A DNA stretch of 64,000 nt from NCBI RefSeq assembly GCF_039538065.1, contig NZ_BAABBR010000001.1, positions 372,001 through 436,000 on the forward strand. Reading direction: 5' to 3'. The position numbers and the translations under genes are program-made. The notes beneath the pieces are model-generated. The model ran no database searches. It was not told the origin of the DNA and saw only the letters and a list, made by a program, of their open reading frames with translations. Each line of letters begins with the position of its first letter. The stretch's first letter is position 1. This stretch comes from Sphingomonas rosea. GTDB taxonomy: Bacteria > Pseudomonadota > Alphaproteobacteria > Sphingomonadales > Sphingomonadaceae. Positions 1-9,422 of this stretch are shown piece by piece.

Positions 1-682
1 CGCAAGCCGGACGCGCTGGCGCTATTTCTTCCCGGGCATCACCAGCCTTCTTCTCGTGCTGTCGCTGATCGCCTTCTCCGACAATCTCGTCACCGATGTC
101 GGGCAGCCGAGCAACCGCACGCCGCGGCTGATCATCCACGGCCTGTTCGGTCTCGGGTGGAGCGTGTCGCTCGCCCTTCAAGCCTGGCTGGTGTTGATGC
201 GGCGGACAGCGCGGCATCGGACGATCGGCGCGCTGCTCTTCCTTATCGGCGCCGGACTGGTCGTCAGCACGGCATTCCTCTTCGTCACCACGTTCCGCGG
301 CTTCTCGGCGATGAGCGCCGAAGTCGTCATCAACCGCTTGCTACTTCCCGTCTTCGCTTTCTGCCTGTGGCAGGCCTGGCGCGAGCGGAAGCGGACCGAC
401 TTCCACAAGCGCTACCTGTTGATCGGCAGCTTCGCGATGCTGAGCCCGGTGTTGAGCCGTGACTTCAATCACCTCTCCTGGCCCTGGTATCCGGACCCCG
501 AAGGGGCGGCGGCCGATACCGCCTTCATAATTTTCTATTTCGCCACGTGGAGCGGGCTGATCGGATCGCTGTGGTTCTACGATCGCACGACGCTGGGGCG
601 GATCCACCGCGTCACCTGGATGGGATCGCTGGCCATCGCCGTGATCGTCGTTGGAGCCACCGTGCTGATCCCGCCCGGCTGA
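1..682 (+). CDS. 5'-truncated hypothetical multi-spanning membrane protein
   Basis: The reading frame is open back to base 2 with no stop and no convincing ribosome site at the first internal GTG (56), so the gene most likely begins outside the window. The visible part has about 220 residues with four to five hydrophobic segments separated by short basic loops (for example RRTARHR and RERKRTDFHKR), which suggests an inner-membrane protein. A conserved-looking stretch FHKRYLLIGSFAMLSPVLSR precedes an aromatic loop with SWPWYPDPEG. I do not recognise the family and propose no function. It ends two bases before the convergent csaA-like gene. Confidence 0.7.
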   Translation, partial: ASRTRWRYFFPGITSLLLVLSLIAFSDNLVTDVGQPSNRTPRLIIHGLFGLGWSVSLALQAWLVLMRRTARHRTIGALLFLIGAGLVVSTAFLFVTTFRGFSAMSAEVVINRLLLPVFAFCLWQAWRERKRTDFHKRYLLIGSFAMLSPVLSRDFNHLSWPWYPDPEGAAADTAFIIFYFATWSGLIGSLWFYDRTTLGRIHRVTWMGSLAIAVIVVGATVLIPPG

Positions 683-684
683 TT

Positions 685-1020
685 TCAGTGCATGCGGCTG
701 CCGTCGGGGACCTCGTGGTCGGGCGCGAGGAGGCTGATGCGGCCTTCCGCGTCGCTCAGCCCGAGCACCAGCACCTCGCTCATGAACGGGCCGATCTGGC
801 GCGGCGCGAAGTTGGTGACAGCGACCACCTGCCGCCCGACGAGTTCCTCGGGCTGGTAAAGCGCGGTGATCTGGGCCGAGCTTCGTTTCGTGCCGATGTC
901 CGGCCCGAAGTCGATGGTGAGCTTGATCGCGGGCTTGCGCGCTTCGGGGAAGGGTTCGGCGGCGATCACGGTGCCGGCGTGGATCTCGACGGCGAGAAAG
1001 TCGTCGAACGGAATGGTCAC
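685..1020 (-). CDS. csaA: CsaA-like tRNA-binding domain protein
   Basis: A 111-residue protein consisting of a single OB-fold tRNA-binding domain of the kind found at the C-terminus of methionyl-tRNA synthetase and in the free-standing chaperone-like protein CsaA. The typical core is visible: FLAVEIHAGTV near the N-terminus, a QITALY segment, then VVAVTNFAPRQIGPFMSEV and a C-terminal PDG.R sequence. CsaA proteins are homodimers that bind tRNA and have been linked to protein export. The GTG start at 1020 overlaps the stop of the upstream methyltransferase gene (GTGA), which supports translational coupling and fixes the start. The length matches the family. Confidence 0.88.
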   Translation of the reverse strand: MTIPFDDFLAVEIHAGTVIAAEPFPEARKPAIKLTIDFGPDIGTKRSSAQITALYQPEELVGRQVVAVTNFAPRQIGPFMSEVLVLGLSDAEGRISLLAPDHEVPDGSRMH

Positions 1021-1724
1021 GCTTTGGGCGCGCAGGGCTTGAGCGCGGCGGGCTCGGGCCGGGCCGTTGCGAGGCGGAAGGCGGCGACGAAGCTGTCCCC
1101 GCCCTGCAACCGCTGGAAGCGCTGGAGCTTGAGACCGACCGCGCCGAGTTCGCATTCGAGCTGCTCGGGGGTGATTCCGTGGCGCTTGATTGGGCGGTCG
1201 GCGTCGACGACGATCACTTCGCCGTCGGGCTTGAGGCCGCCGGCGAGGTGCCAGAGGAAGGCGTAGGGATCGGTGACCTCGTGATACATGTGCACGAGGA
1301 AGATGCGGTCGAGGCTGCTTGGCGGCAGGCGCGGATCGGACGGTTCGCCGAGGCGCACCGCGACATTGTCGAGCTTCTCGCGCTGGACCCGGTCGGCGAG
1401 CCGGTCGCGGACCTCGGGAACGATGTCCTGGGCGAGCACGCGGCCCTTGGCGCCGACCAGAGGCGACAGGCGGACGGTGTAATAGCCCTCGCCCGCGCCG
1501 ATGTCGGCGACGCTCATCCCCTGCCGGACCCCCGCGGCGGCGACCACCGCGTCGAACTCGCCGACCCGGTCGCGCACATCCTCGGTCGAATAAGCGTCCG
1601 ACACGATCGGCGCGACGTCGCGGCCGGCGGCGGGAAAGGTGGTGGCCGAGGGCTGCGACTGGCACGCGGTGAGCAGCGCCAGGCCCATCAACCCGCCCGG
1701 GACGAACGGACGCGAGAAGCGCAT
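1017..1724 (-). CDS. predicted secreted/lipoprotein class I SAM methyltransferase
   Basis: A 235-residue protein starting with a signal peptide that ends in a lipobox-like LLTAC (Cys about residue 21), followed by a class I methyltransferase domain. The SAM-binding motif VADIGAGEGYYT (about residues 73-84) and the following acidic strand VLAQDI are clear. It resembles the group of predicted methyltransferases carrying export signals (COG4798 type). Their substrate is unknown, and a SAM-dependent enzyme outside the cytoplasm is hard to explain because SAM is not known there. The gene sits one base downstream of prfB and overlaps csaA by four bases, so the three are probably co-transcribed. Confidence 0.8.
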   Translation of the reverse strand: MRFSRPFVPGGLMGLALLTACQSQPSATTFPAAGRDVAPIVSDAYSTEDVRDRVGEFDAVVAAAGVRQGMSVADIGAGEGYYTVRLSPLVGAKGRVLAQDIVPEVRDRLADRVQREKLDNVAVRLGEPSDPRLPPSSLDRIFLVHMYHEVTDPYAFLWHLAGGLKPDGEVIVVDADRPIKRHGITPEQLECELGAVGLKLQRFQRLQGGDSFVAAFRLATARPEPAALKPCAPKA

Positions 1725-1725
1725 T

Positions 1726-2853
1726 TTAGTCGACGTCCTCGACCTCGACCTGCTCGCCCGTCACGCGCTGGCTCAAGGCCGAAGCCATGAAGCGGTCGAG
1801 GTCGCCGTCGAGCACGTCGGCCGGCGCGGTCGAGGTGGTGCCGGTGCGCAGGTCCTTCACCAGCTGATAGGGCTGGAGCACGTAGGAGCGGATCTGGTGG
1901 CCCCAGCCGATGTCGGTCTTGGCCGCCTCGGTCTTGTTCGATTCGGCCTCGCGGCGCTGCAGCTCGGCCTCGTAGAGCCGGGCCTTGAGCTGCTTCATCG
2001 CCTCGGCCTTGTTCTTGTGCTGCGAGCGCTGGTTCTGGCACTGCACCACGATGCCGGTCGGCAGGTGGGTGATGCGGACGGCCGAATCGGTCGTGTTGAC
2101 GTGCTGTCCGCCAGCGCCGCTCGCGCGATAGGTGTCGATCTTGAGGTCGCCTTCGTTCACCTCGATGTCGATGTCGTCGTCGACTTCCGGATAGACCCAG
2201 ACCGAGGCGAAGCTGGTGTGGCGGCGCGCCGAGCTGTCGTAGGGGCTGATCCGGACGAGGCGATGGACCCCGCTTTCGACCTTCAGATTGCCATAGGCGT
2301 TCTCGCCCTTGATCAGCAGCGTCGCCGACTTGATCCCGGCCTGCTCGCCCGAATGATAGTCGACCAGTTCGACCTTCATGCCGTGACGCTCGGCCCAGCG
2401 CGAATACATGCGCTGGAGCATGCCGGCCCAGTCCTGGCTCTCGGTCCCGCCGGCGCCCGAATTGACCTCGACATAGCTGTTGTTGGCGTCGGCCTCGCCC
2501 GCGAGCAGCGCCGCGACCTTGTCCTTCTCGGCGCGCGCGGCGAGCTCGGCGAGCGCGGCGACGCCATCATCGACGAGGCCTTCGTCGCCTTCGGCCTCGG
2601 CCATTTCGATCAGCTCGATCGTGTCGGCAAGCTCGGTCTCGATCTTGCGGGTGGCTGTGACCGCCTCGTCGAGCCGGCGGCGTTCGCGCATGACTTCCTG
2701 CGCGGCCTTGGGGTCGTTCCACAGGTCCGGGTCCTCGACCCGCGCATTGAGTTCGTCGAGCCGGCGCAGCGCGCGGTCCCACTCGAGGAAGCGGCGCAGG
2801 AGCGCGGTCGCGGCATTGACCTGGTCGATATGAGCCTGCGCTTCGGCGCGCAT
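1726..2853 (-). CDS. prfB: peptide chain release factor 2
   Basis: Class I release factor for UAA and UGA codons, 375 residues. The GGQ motif that triggers peptidyl-tRNA hydrolysis lies at residues 248-250 within GAGGQH. The codon-recognition loop reads SPYDS at about 203-207, where Escherichia coli has SPF; from memory the Tyr form is common in alphaproteobacteria. The N-terminal helical domain runs continuously through the position where many bacteria carry the programmed +1 frameshift, with no in-frame UGA. RF2 autoregulation by frameshifting is therefore absent here. The gene follows the PBP1A gene on the same strand after about 100 bp containing an inverted repeat. Confidence 0.97.
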   Translation of the reverse strand: MRAEAQAHIDQVNAATALLRRFLEWDRALRRLDELNARVEDPDLWNDPKAAQEVMRERRRLDEAVTATRKIETELADTIELIEMAEAEGDEGLVDDGVAALAELAARAEKDKVAALLAGEADANNSYVEVNSGAGGTESQDWAGMLQRMYSRWAERHGMKVELVDYHSGEQAGIKSATLLIKGENAYGNLKVESGVHRLVRISPYDSSARRHTSFASVWVYPEVDDDIDIEVNEGDLKIDTYRASGAGGQHVNTTDSAVRITHLPTGIVVQCQNQRSQHKNKAEAMKQLKARLYEAELQRREAESNKTEAAKTDIGWGHQIRSYVLQPYQLVKDLRTGTTSTAPADVLDGDLDRFMASALSQRVTGEQVEVEDVD

Positions 2854-2877
2854 CTGAGTAATTCCTTAGCTGATCAC

Positions 2878-2944
2878 CGTTCGTGCCGAGCTTTGTCGAG
2901 GCACGCCAAGCGCTGACGTCCCTCGACGGCGCTCGGGACGAACG
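2878..2944. repeat. imperfect inverted repeat between mrcA and prfB
   Basis: Two 28-bp arms face each other: 2878-2905 and the reverse complement of 2917-2944. They share CGTTCGT.CCGAGC and end in matching GGCACG or GGGACG. Each arm can also fold on itself (CGTGCC with GGCACG, CGTCCC with GGGACG). I recognise this as a dispersed intergenic repeat type common in sphingomonad genomes. Placed between two co-directional genes, it could act as a transcript-end or mRNA-stability hairpin. Confidence 0.7.
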
Positions 2945-2956
2945 GCCGCCATGCTC

Positions 2957-5560
2957 CTAGTAGATACCGCCCTGCTTTGCCAAGAAGTCGTCCGGCGGGG
3001 TCTGCTGGGCGGGCCGCGGCTGGGCCGGTGCGGCGGCCCTGGGCGCGGACGCGGCGGCGGCGGACGGCCGGCGGCGCGCGACCGGCGCGGGCGCGGCGCC
3101 CTCGGCGAGTTCGGTGTCGTCGCCGCCATGCGGGCGATAGGTGCGCCGCGGCTCGGTCTCGGGCTTGAAGGCTTCCCAGATCACCGGGGACTTGGGATCC
3201 TCGCGGACCGGGAAGGTGCCGAACACGCGGCGGCCGGTGATCCGGTCGATGCGGACCATGCGGATGCCCTCGGGCGCGACGAACGGGGTCGGCGGCGTGT
3301 CCTTGAACGCGACCTGCGCCCATTGCTTGAAGATCGGCGCCGCGATCCGCCCGCCCTGCGCCGCGCCGCCCATCGAACGCGGCTGGTCGTAGCCGAGGTA
3401 GGTGCCCGCGACGACGTCGGGGGTGCCGCCGACGAACCAGACGTTGGTCGGGCCATTGGTGGTGCCGGTCTTGCCGAACAGCGGGCGATTCAGGTCGCGC
3501 AGGATGGTGGCGGTGCCGCGCTCGATCACTCCGGTCATGACGTGGACCATCTGGAAGGCGGCCTGCGGATCGAGGATCTGCCGGCTGCGGCTCGGCGGGC
3601 GCGGCATGGCGCCGCCGTCCCAGTCGGGCGCGTTGCAGCGCCCGTCCATCACCGCGCAGCGATTGTCGGTGCGGTAGATGACCTTGCCGTCGCGGTCCTG
3701 GACATAGTCGATCAGCGTCGGGGTCAGCGCCCGGCCGTGATTGGCGAGGATCGCATAAGCGTTGGTCAGCCGCTGCACCGTGGTCTCGCCCGCGCCGAGC
3801 GAGAAGGACAGGTAGTTCTGATAGTCGCCGACGCCGAGCCGGCGCGCGGTGTCGGTGATCTTGGCCATGCCGGTCTGCGAGGCGGCGCGCAGCGTCATCA
3901 AGTTGCGCGACTGCTCGACACCCCAGCGCAGGGTCTTGGGACCCGCATAGCCGCCATCGAAATTCTTGAAGCACTTATTGCCGAGGCCCGCGCCCTGCCA
4001 GACGCAGAAGGGCGCGTCGTCGATGATGCTGGCGGGCGTCATGCCGTTGGCGAAGGCGGTGTAATAGACGATCGGCTTGAAGGTGGAGCCGGGCTGGCGC
4101 AGCGCCTGGGTCGCGCGGTTGAGGCCGCCGCCGATATTGTCGAACCCGCCCTGCATCGCGAGGATCCGGCCGGTGCGGACTTCCTCGGCGATGAACCCGC
4201 CGCCGATCTCGGGGATGGACCGGATCGCATAGACGTTGCCGCCGACGTTCTTGACGATGATCACCATGCCGTCGCGCAGGTTCGAGAAGGCGCTTCCGCC
4301 CCCGCCGCGCTTGGGCTGGACGGCGTTGCCGGCGGGGAGCGTGCCCTCCGACCCGTCGGTGAAGCCGATCCGCGCCGCGCCGCCGCTCTTGCTCAGCACC
4401 ACGGCTTTGCGCCAGTCGGGGAAGCCGGTGCCGATCGGCGCGCGTTCGAGCTGGCCGCGCCAGTCGCCGGCGGTGTCGACGCTGACCCCGGTGTCGCGCC
4501 AGCCGCGGCCGCCGTCGAACCGGGCGAGACCCTCGCGCAGCGCCTCGGCGGCAGCTTCCTGCATCACCGGGTTCATCGAGGTGCGGACCCACAGGCCACC
4601 CGCGTAGAGGCTGTTCGGACCGTCCTTCTGGTCCTCGCCATATTTCTTGATGATCTCGCGCCGGACTTCCTCGGTGAAGTAGCCGCCCACTTCGCGGAAC
4701 TTGGCGTTGGAGCCGTAGCGGATCGTGCCGAGCGTTGTCGCGGCCGCGGCCTGCGCCTGCGCCTCGGTGATGTAGCCGTTGCTGGCCATCTCGCGCAGCA
4801 CATAGTTGCGGCGGGCGAGCGCCTTTTCGGTCGCGCGGACGGGGTCGTAGTTCGACGGCGCCTTGGGCAGCACCGCGAGATAGGCGACCTCGGGCAGGGT
4901 GAGGTCGGCGACGTCCTTGTCGAAATAGGCGCGCGCCGCGGCCTGCACGCCATAGGCGTTCCGGCCGAGAAATATCTGGTTGAGGTAGAGTTCGAGGATC
5001 TGCTGTTTGGTCAGCACATTCTCGAGCCGGAATGCGAGGATCGCCTCGCGGATCTTGCGGGTGACGTTGTAGCTCGAATCCTGCAGCAGTCCCTTGGCGA
5101 CCTGCTGGGTGATGGTCGAGCCGCCGCGGGCGCGCGCGCCGCCGGTCGCCTTCTTGACCGCGAAGTCGCCGACCGCGCCGACCAAGCCCGGATAGTCGAT
5201 CCCGCCATGGGTGAAGAAGGTCTTGTCCTCGGCCGAGATGAAGGCCTGGACGACCAGCGGGGGATATTCGTCGTAACTCAGCTCGACCCGGCGCTCGCGC
5301 GCGAAGGTGCCGACGGGCTGGCCGTCGACGCCGCGGATGTTGGTCGGAAGCTTGGTCTGGAGCGCGAGCAGTTCCTCGCTCGACTGCAAGCCCGTCGCGA
5401 ACACGACCCAGACGAGCACGAACAGGAAATATCCGCCGAACAGGCCGTAGGTCGCCCAGCGGAAGAACCGGCGGCGGCGCCAGGCGTCGCGAAGCCGGTC
5501 CGCGGCGCGGTGGTGACGCTCGAGTAGCGGGGAGGAAGACGGGGTCGCGACGGCGTCCAT
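2957..5560 (-). CDS. mrcA: penicillin-binding protein 1A (bifunctional class A PBP)
   Basis: Bifunctional peptidoglycan glycosyltransferase/transpeptidase of 867 residues, anchored by one N-terminal transmembrane helix (about residues 34-56). The glycosyltransferase 51 domain shows the catalytic EDKTFF motif (Glu111) and GGSTITQQ (147-153). The transpeptidase domain has the active-site STFK (Ser492, Lys495), SRN (551-553) and KTGT (697-700). An OB-like insert lies between them, and the C-terminal tail is Ala/Pro-rich. It polymerises and cross-links murein in the periplasm. It lies 42 bp downstream of an N-acetylmuramoyl-alanine amidase gene in the same direction, so synthesis and hydrolysis are genetically paired. 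Confidence 0.96.
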   Translation of the reverse strand: MDAVATPSSSPLLERHHRAADRLRDAWRRRRFFRWATYGLFGGYFLFVLVWVVFATGLQSSEELLALQTKLPTNIRGVDGQPVGTFARERRVELSYDEYPPLVVQAFISAEDKTFFTHGGIDYPGLVGAVGDFAVKKATGGARARGGSTITQQVAKGLLQDSSYNVTRKIREAILAFRLENVLTKQQILELYLNQIFLGRNAYGVQAAARAYFDKDVADLTLPEVAYLAVLPKAPSNYDPVRATEKALARRNYVLREMASNGYITEAQAQAAAATTLGTIRYGSNAKFREVGGYFTEEVRREIIKKYGEDQKDGPNSLYAGGLWVRTSMNPVMQEAAAEALREGLARFDGGRGWRDTGVSVDTAGDWRGQLERAPIGTGFPDWRKAVVLSKSGGAARIGFTDGSEGTLPAGNAVQPKRGGGGSAFSNLRDGMVIIVKNVGGNVYAIRSIPEIGGGFIAEEVRTGRILAMQGGFDNIGGGLNRATQALRQPGSTFKPIVYYTAFANGMTPASIIDDAPFCVWQGAGLGNKCFKNFDGGYAGPKTLRWGVEQSRNLMTLRAASQTGMAKITDTARRLGVGDYQNYLSFSLGAGETTVQRLTNAYAILANHGRALTPTLIDYVQDRDGKVIYRTDNRCAVMDGRCNAPDWDGGAMPRPPSRSRQILDPQAAFQMVHVMTGVIERGTATILRDLNRPLFGKTGTTNGPTNVWFVGGTPDVVAGTYLGYDQPRSMGGAAQGGRIAAPIFKQWAQVAFKDTPPTPFVAPEGIRMVRIDRITGRRVFGTFPVREDPKSPVIWEAFKPETEPRRTYRPHGGDDTELAEGAAPAPVARRRPSAAAASAPRAAAPAQPRPAQQTPPDDFLAKQGGIY

Positions 5561-5602
5561 GAGCGGGGCTCTACTCGCTTGAATGGGCGGGGGAAAGGCG
5601 TG

Positions 5603-6478
5603 TCAGCGTGCCGCTGCCGCCTGTGCTTCGATGGCCCGGGCCAGCGCCGCGACGATCCGTGCGCGCTGGGCGGGATCGAGCAGCATCGCCTCGTCGGCGG
5701 CGCTGCTCATATAGCCGGCCTCGAACAGCACGGCGGGCGCGTCCGAGCGGCGGAGCACACGGAAGGCGGCGAAGCGGTGCGGCTCGGGGCGGAGCGGGAT
5801 GTTGCCCTGCGCCTGGCGCAGAAGGCGGACGGCGAAGTCGGCGCTCGCCGCCATCTCGTCGCGCGCGGCGACATCGGCGAGGAGGGCGCGCAGCGAACCG
5901 TCGGGCTCGGAGGCGACCGCCCCCTCCCCGTTCTGGCGCGCGGCAAGCAGGGCGGCATCGGCGTCGCTCGCGACTTCGGACAGCGAATAGAAGGTCGCGC
6001 CGCGGGCCTGTGCGTTGGCGGCGCTGTCGGCGTGGATCGCGAGGAACAGGTCGGCGCCGAGCCGGCGGGCGATGGCGGCGCGGTCGTCGAGCGTCAGGTA
6101 GGTGTCGCCCTCGCGGGTCAGCGCCACGCGCACCCGGCCATTCTTCGCCAGCAGGTCGCGCAGGTCGCGGGCGAGCTGCAGCGTCACGTCCTTCTCGAGC
6201 GCGCGGCCGCTCGCGCCCGCCGCGCCGGGGTCCTTGCCGCCATGACCGGCATCGATGACGATCAGCGGCCGGCCGGGCACCCGCGCCTCGGTCACGCGCA
6301 CGTTGGCGACCGCGGGATTGAGCGCGAGGCTGAGCCCGCCGGCGCGCGCCTCACCCGCCACCGCCTGGCCGAGCATATCCTCGCCCGAGCGGCGCTGCCA
6401 AGCGAAAGCCAGCGCGGCGCCGACCAGCAGCAGCGCGGCGCCGACCAGGGTGGCACGGATGATGGTTCTGTTGCCCAC
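5603..6478 (-). CDS. N-acetylmuramoyl-L-alanine amidase (AmiA/B/C type)
   Basis: A 291-residue periplasmic hydrolase with an N-terminal membrane/signal segment (residues 7-26) and an Amidase_3 domain. The zinc site is evident: IDAGHGGKDPG (first His about residue 79), the conserved Glu in ALEKD, a second His in LAIHAD and the C-terminal LFEAGYMSS with the catalytic Glu. It cleaves the amide bond between muramic acid and the stem peptide, typically for daughter-cell separation. The N-terminal AMIN domain of AmiC is absent. The start is GTG at 6478. The gene is divergent from rne. Confidence 0.92.
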   Translation of the reverse strand: MGNRTIIRATLVGAALLLVGAALAFAWQRRSGEDMLGQAVAGEARAGGLSLALNPAVANVRVTEARVPGRPLIVIDAGHGGKDPGAAGASGRALEKDVTLQLARDLRDLLAKNGRVRVALTREGDTYLTLDDRAAIARRLGADLFLAIHADSAANAQARGATFYSLSEVASDADAALLAARQNGEGAVASEPDGSLRALLADVAARDEMAASADFAVRLLRQAQGNIPLRPEPHRFAAFRVLRRSDAPAVLFEAGYMSSAADEAMLLDPAQRARIVAALARAIEAQAAAAR

Positions 6479-6833
6479 GCCCGCGACCCTAGCGTGCCGT
6501 TGCTTGGCGGCAAGGAGGCTGCTACGACGGCCATTGTCCGCCAGTTCGCTTTTGTCGCGAGCGGTCGGCGGGACAAGGCCGGGGGGCCGGTGACAGGGCT
6601 GTCCCCACGGCGTCGTACAGGTTGAAGTTGATCCATGAAGTTCAAGAACGCGCTTTTTGATGCTGCCAGTGTGAGCAGCGACGCGCGTTCGCCGGCGACC
6701 AACGCCGGGGAGCTTCGGTCAGCAGACGCACCCCATCTCATTGCCATTCCGGCCGGCCTCGATGCGCCGGCCATGGCCGCAACTCGCGCGCGCCGCCTGA
6801 CCCTGTTCAGGGCGCGCGCCCGGAGACTATTCA
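6479..6833 (+). promoter_or_regulatory. rne upstream region with a strong hairpin next to the start
   Basis: A 355-bp divergent gap between the amidase gene and rne with no convincing gene. Just before rne, bases 6786-6819 form a GC-rich hairpin: GCGCGCGCC (6786-6794) pairs with GGCGCGCGC (6811-6819) and CTGA with TCAG, leaving a 2-base bulge and a CCCTGT loop. The stem ends 14 bases before the ATG. RNase E is known in enterics to control its own mRNA through 5' leader structure. Whether this hairpin does the same is inference. No U-tract follows it, so it is not a terminator. Confidence 0.5.
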
Positions 6834-9419
6834 ATGACCACGCGCATGCTGATCGACGCGCGCCACCCGGAGGAAACCCGGGTCGCCGTCGTCCAGGGGA
6901 ACCGGATCGAGGAGTTTGACTTCGAGTCCGCCGAGCACAAGCAGCTCAAGGGTAATATCTATCTTGCCAAGGTGACGCGGGTCGAACCGTCGCTCCAGGC
7001 GGCGTTCATCGACTACGGCGGAAACCGCCACGGCTTCCTCGCCTTCAGCGAGATCCATCCCGATTACTACCAGATCCCGAAAGCCGATCGCGAAGCCCTG
7101 CTGCGCGAAGAGGCCGAGCATGCCGCCGAGGAAGAGCGGCTGCGCGGCGAGGCCGACGAGCATGACGAGGACGAGGACGGCCCGCTCGATCCGCACCACG
7201 AGGACGATGGTCACGACGATCGCCCCGAGGAGCCGGACGAGGATTCGGACAGCCAGGGCGATCCCGAGGATGGCGATCGCGCCCCGCGCGGTGGCCGCCG
7301 CAACCGCAAGGACGAGGCCGCCGACGAGGTCCGCCGCAAGCGCCTGAACCTGCGCCGCCGCTACAAGATCCAGGACGTCATCCAGCGCCGCCAGGTGCTG
7401 CTGGTCCAGGTCGTCAAGGAAGAGCGCGGCAACAAGGGCGCGGCGCTGACCACCTATCTCAGCCTCGCCGGCCGCTATTGCGTGCTGATGCCGAACACGA
7501 GCCATGGCGGCGGAATCAGCCGCAAGATCTCGAACGGCTCGGACCGCAAGCGCCTCAAGTCGATCATCTCGGACCTGAAGCTTCCGGGCACGATGGGCCT
7601 CATCGTCCGTACCGCGGGCCTCGAGCGGACCAAGGTCGAGATCAAGCGCGACTTCGATTATCTCGCCCGCCTGTGGGACGAGATCCGCGAGAAGACGCTG
7701 GCAAGCTCGGCCCCGGCGCTCATCTATCGTGACAGCGACCTGGTGAAGCGCGCGATCCGCGATCTCTACCACAAGGACATCGACGACGTGCTCGTCGAGG
7801 GCGAGGACGGCTACAAGGCGGCGCGCGGCTTCATGAAGCTGCTCATGCCGAGCCATGTGAAGAAGGTGCAGTCGCACAGCGAGGCGACCCCGCTGTTCCA
7901 GCGCTACGGCGTCGAGGACCAGCTGGCGGCCATGTATCATCCACTCGTCCAGCTGAAGAGCGGCGGCTACATCGTCATCAACCCGACCGAGGCGCTGGTC
8001 TCGATCGACATCAACTCGGGCCGCTCGACGCGCGAGCACAACATCGAGCAGACCGCGTTCGCGACCAACATGGAAGCGACGCAGGAGATCGCCCGCCAGC
8101 TCCGGCTGCGCGACATGGCCGGCCTCGTCGTCATCGACTTCATCGACATGGAACAGAACAGCCATGTCCGGAAGGTCGAGAAGGCGATGAAGGAGGCGCT
8201 CAAGAACGATCGCGCGCGCATCCAGGTCGGCCGCATCTCGAGCTTCGGCCTGATGGAGATGAGCCGCCAGCGCCTGCGCACCGGCGTGCTCGAAGCCTCG
8301 ACCAAGGCCTGCCCGCATTGCGACGGTACGGGCCTGATGCGCACCGCCTCCTCGGCGGGCCTGTCGGCGCTCCGGATGATCGAGGACGAAGCAGCCCGCG
8401 GTCGCGGCGAGAAGGTGTGCCTGCGCGCCGGCTCCGAGGCGGCGGTCTATGTCCTGAACAAGAAGCGCGCCGAACTGGCCGACATCGAGGCCCGCTACGG
8501 CGTCTCGGTCGAGGTGCTGGTCGACCCGACCTTCGAGGGCGCCCGCATGGCGGTGGAAAGCTCGGGCCCGCGCCCGGTCGCCCCGCCCCGCCCGCAGCCC
8601 GCCCCGATCGCGATCGAGGCCGACGAGCCCGAGGTCGACGAGGAGGAATTCGAGGAAGAATTCGCCGAGGACGAGACCGAGGAAGAGCGCGCCGAGCGTG
8701 GTGACGGCGAGCGCGACCCGCGCCGCAAGCGCCGTCGCCGCCGTGGTGGCCGCAACCGTCGCCGTGATGGCGAACAGGGCGATCGCGCCGAGGTTGAGGG
8801 CGGTGATGACGCCGCGCCGCACGGCGAGGCCTCGAACGACGACGGCGAGGACGATGCCGCCGGTGAGCCCCGCGAGGAAATCGCCGCCGAGAGCGACGGC
8901 CATGACGATGAGGGCCGCAAGCGCCGTGGCCGCCGTGGCGGTCGCCGCCGGGGTGGCCGTGGCCGCGACCGCGAGGAAGGCGGCGACGAGCTCGCGCCCG
9001 AGCCCGGCGAGGCCCCGATGGTCGAGCCGGTCCCGAGCGAGGACCCTGCCCCCGTCGCGGTCGAGGCCGCTCCCGAGGCCGAGCCGGTCGCCGAGGAGAA
9101 GCCCAAGGCCCGCCGTCGTCCCCGCGCCCGCAAGGCCGAGGCCGCCGAGGTCGATGCGCCCGCGCCCGTGATCGAGGCGCCGGCCGAAGCTGCCACCGAG
9201 GAGGCTCCGGCCGCCGAGGAGAAGCCCAAGCCCAAGCGTCGCTCGCGCGCCAAGAAGGTCGAGGCTGCGCCCGAACCCGAGGCGACGCCAGAGCCGGTGC
9301 TCGAAACCGCTGCTGCCGCCGACGCGTCTGCGCCCGCCGAGGCCGAAACGGCGGCTGCTCCCGAAGCATTGGCCGACCAGCCCGCCCGTAAGGGCTGGTG
9401 GTCGCGGACCTTCGGCTAA
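6834..9419 (+). CDS. rne: ribonuclease E
   Basis: Endoribonuclease of 861 residues that starts mRNA decay and processes stable RNAs, normally scaffolding the degradosome. An S1 RNA-binding domain begins at about residue 38 but is split by a highly acidic insert (about 92-168, rich in Asp, Glu and His), as in other alphaproteobacteria. The catalytic DNase I-like subdomain has the metal ligands in SIDINSGR (Asp392) and VVIDFIDM (Asp435). The zinc-link motif CPHC is at 493-496. The C-terminal third alternates Glu/Asp-rich and Arg-rich blocks (RRKRRRRRGG types), expected to bind RNA and partners, and ends in KGWWSRTFG. Confidence 0.97.
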   Translation: MTTRMLIDARHPEETRVAVVQGNRIEEFDFESAEHKQLKGNIYLAKVTRVEPSLQAAFIDYGGNRHGFLAFSEIHPDYYQIPKADREALLREEAEHAAEEERLRGEADEHDEDEDGPLDPHHEDDGHDDRPEEPDEDSDSQGDPEDGDRAPRGGRRNRKDEAADEVRRKRLNLRRRYKIQDVIQRRQVLLVQVVKEERGNKGAALTTYLSLAGRYCVLMPNTSHGGGISRKISNGSDRKRLKSIISDLKLPGTMGLIVRTAGLERTKVEIKRDFDYLARLWDEIREKTLASSAPALIYRDSDLVKRAIRDLYHKDIDDVLVEGEDGYKAARGFMKLLMPSHVKKVQSHSEATPLFQRYGVEDQLAAMYHPLVQLKSGGYIVINPTEALVSIDINSGRSTREHNIEQTAFATNMEATQEIARQLRLRDMAGLVVIDFIDMEQNSHVRKVEKAMKEALKNDRARIQVGRISSFGLMEMSRQRLRTGVLEASTKACPHCDGTGLMRTASSAGLSALRMIEDEAARGRGEKVCLRAGSEAAVYVLNKKRAELADIEARYGVSVEVLVDPTFEGARMAVESSGPRPVAPPRPQPAPIAIEADEPEVDEEEFEEEFAEDETEEERAERGDGERDPRRKRRRRRGGRNRRRDGEQGDRAEVEGGDDAAPHGEASNDDGEDDAAGEPREEIAAESDGHDDEGRKRRGRRGGRRRGGRGRDREEGGDELAPEPGEAPMVEPVPSEDPAPVAVEAAPEAEPVAEEKPKARRRPRARKAEAAEVDAPAPVIEAPAEAATEEAPAAEEKPKPKRRSRAKKVEAAPEPEATPEPVLETAAAADASAPAEAETAAAPEALADQPARKGWWSRTFG

Positions 9420-9422
9420 ACC

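Noticed and set aside
1726..2853. Programmed frameshift in prfB
   Set aside because: The frame is continuous through the usual frameshift position and no in-frame UGA or slippery CUU UGA is present.
6635..6919. A possible 94-codon leader peptide upstream of rne
   Set aside because: It has no ribosome site, overlaps the rne start by about 85 bases in another frame, and its Arg/Ala-rich sequence is typical of spurious frames.
6831..8903. A 690-codon open frame antisense to rne
   Set aside because: It is a shadow of high-GC coding sequence; the sense strand encodes RNase E with all catalytic residues.
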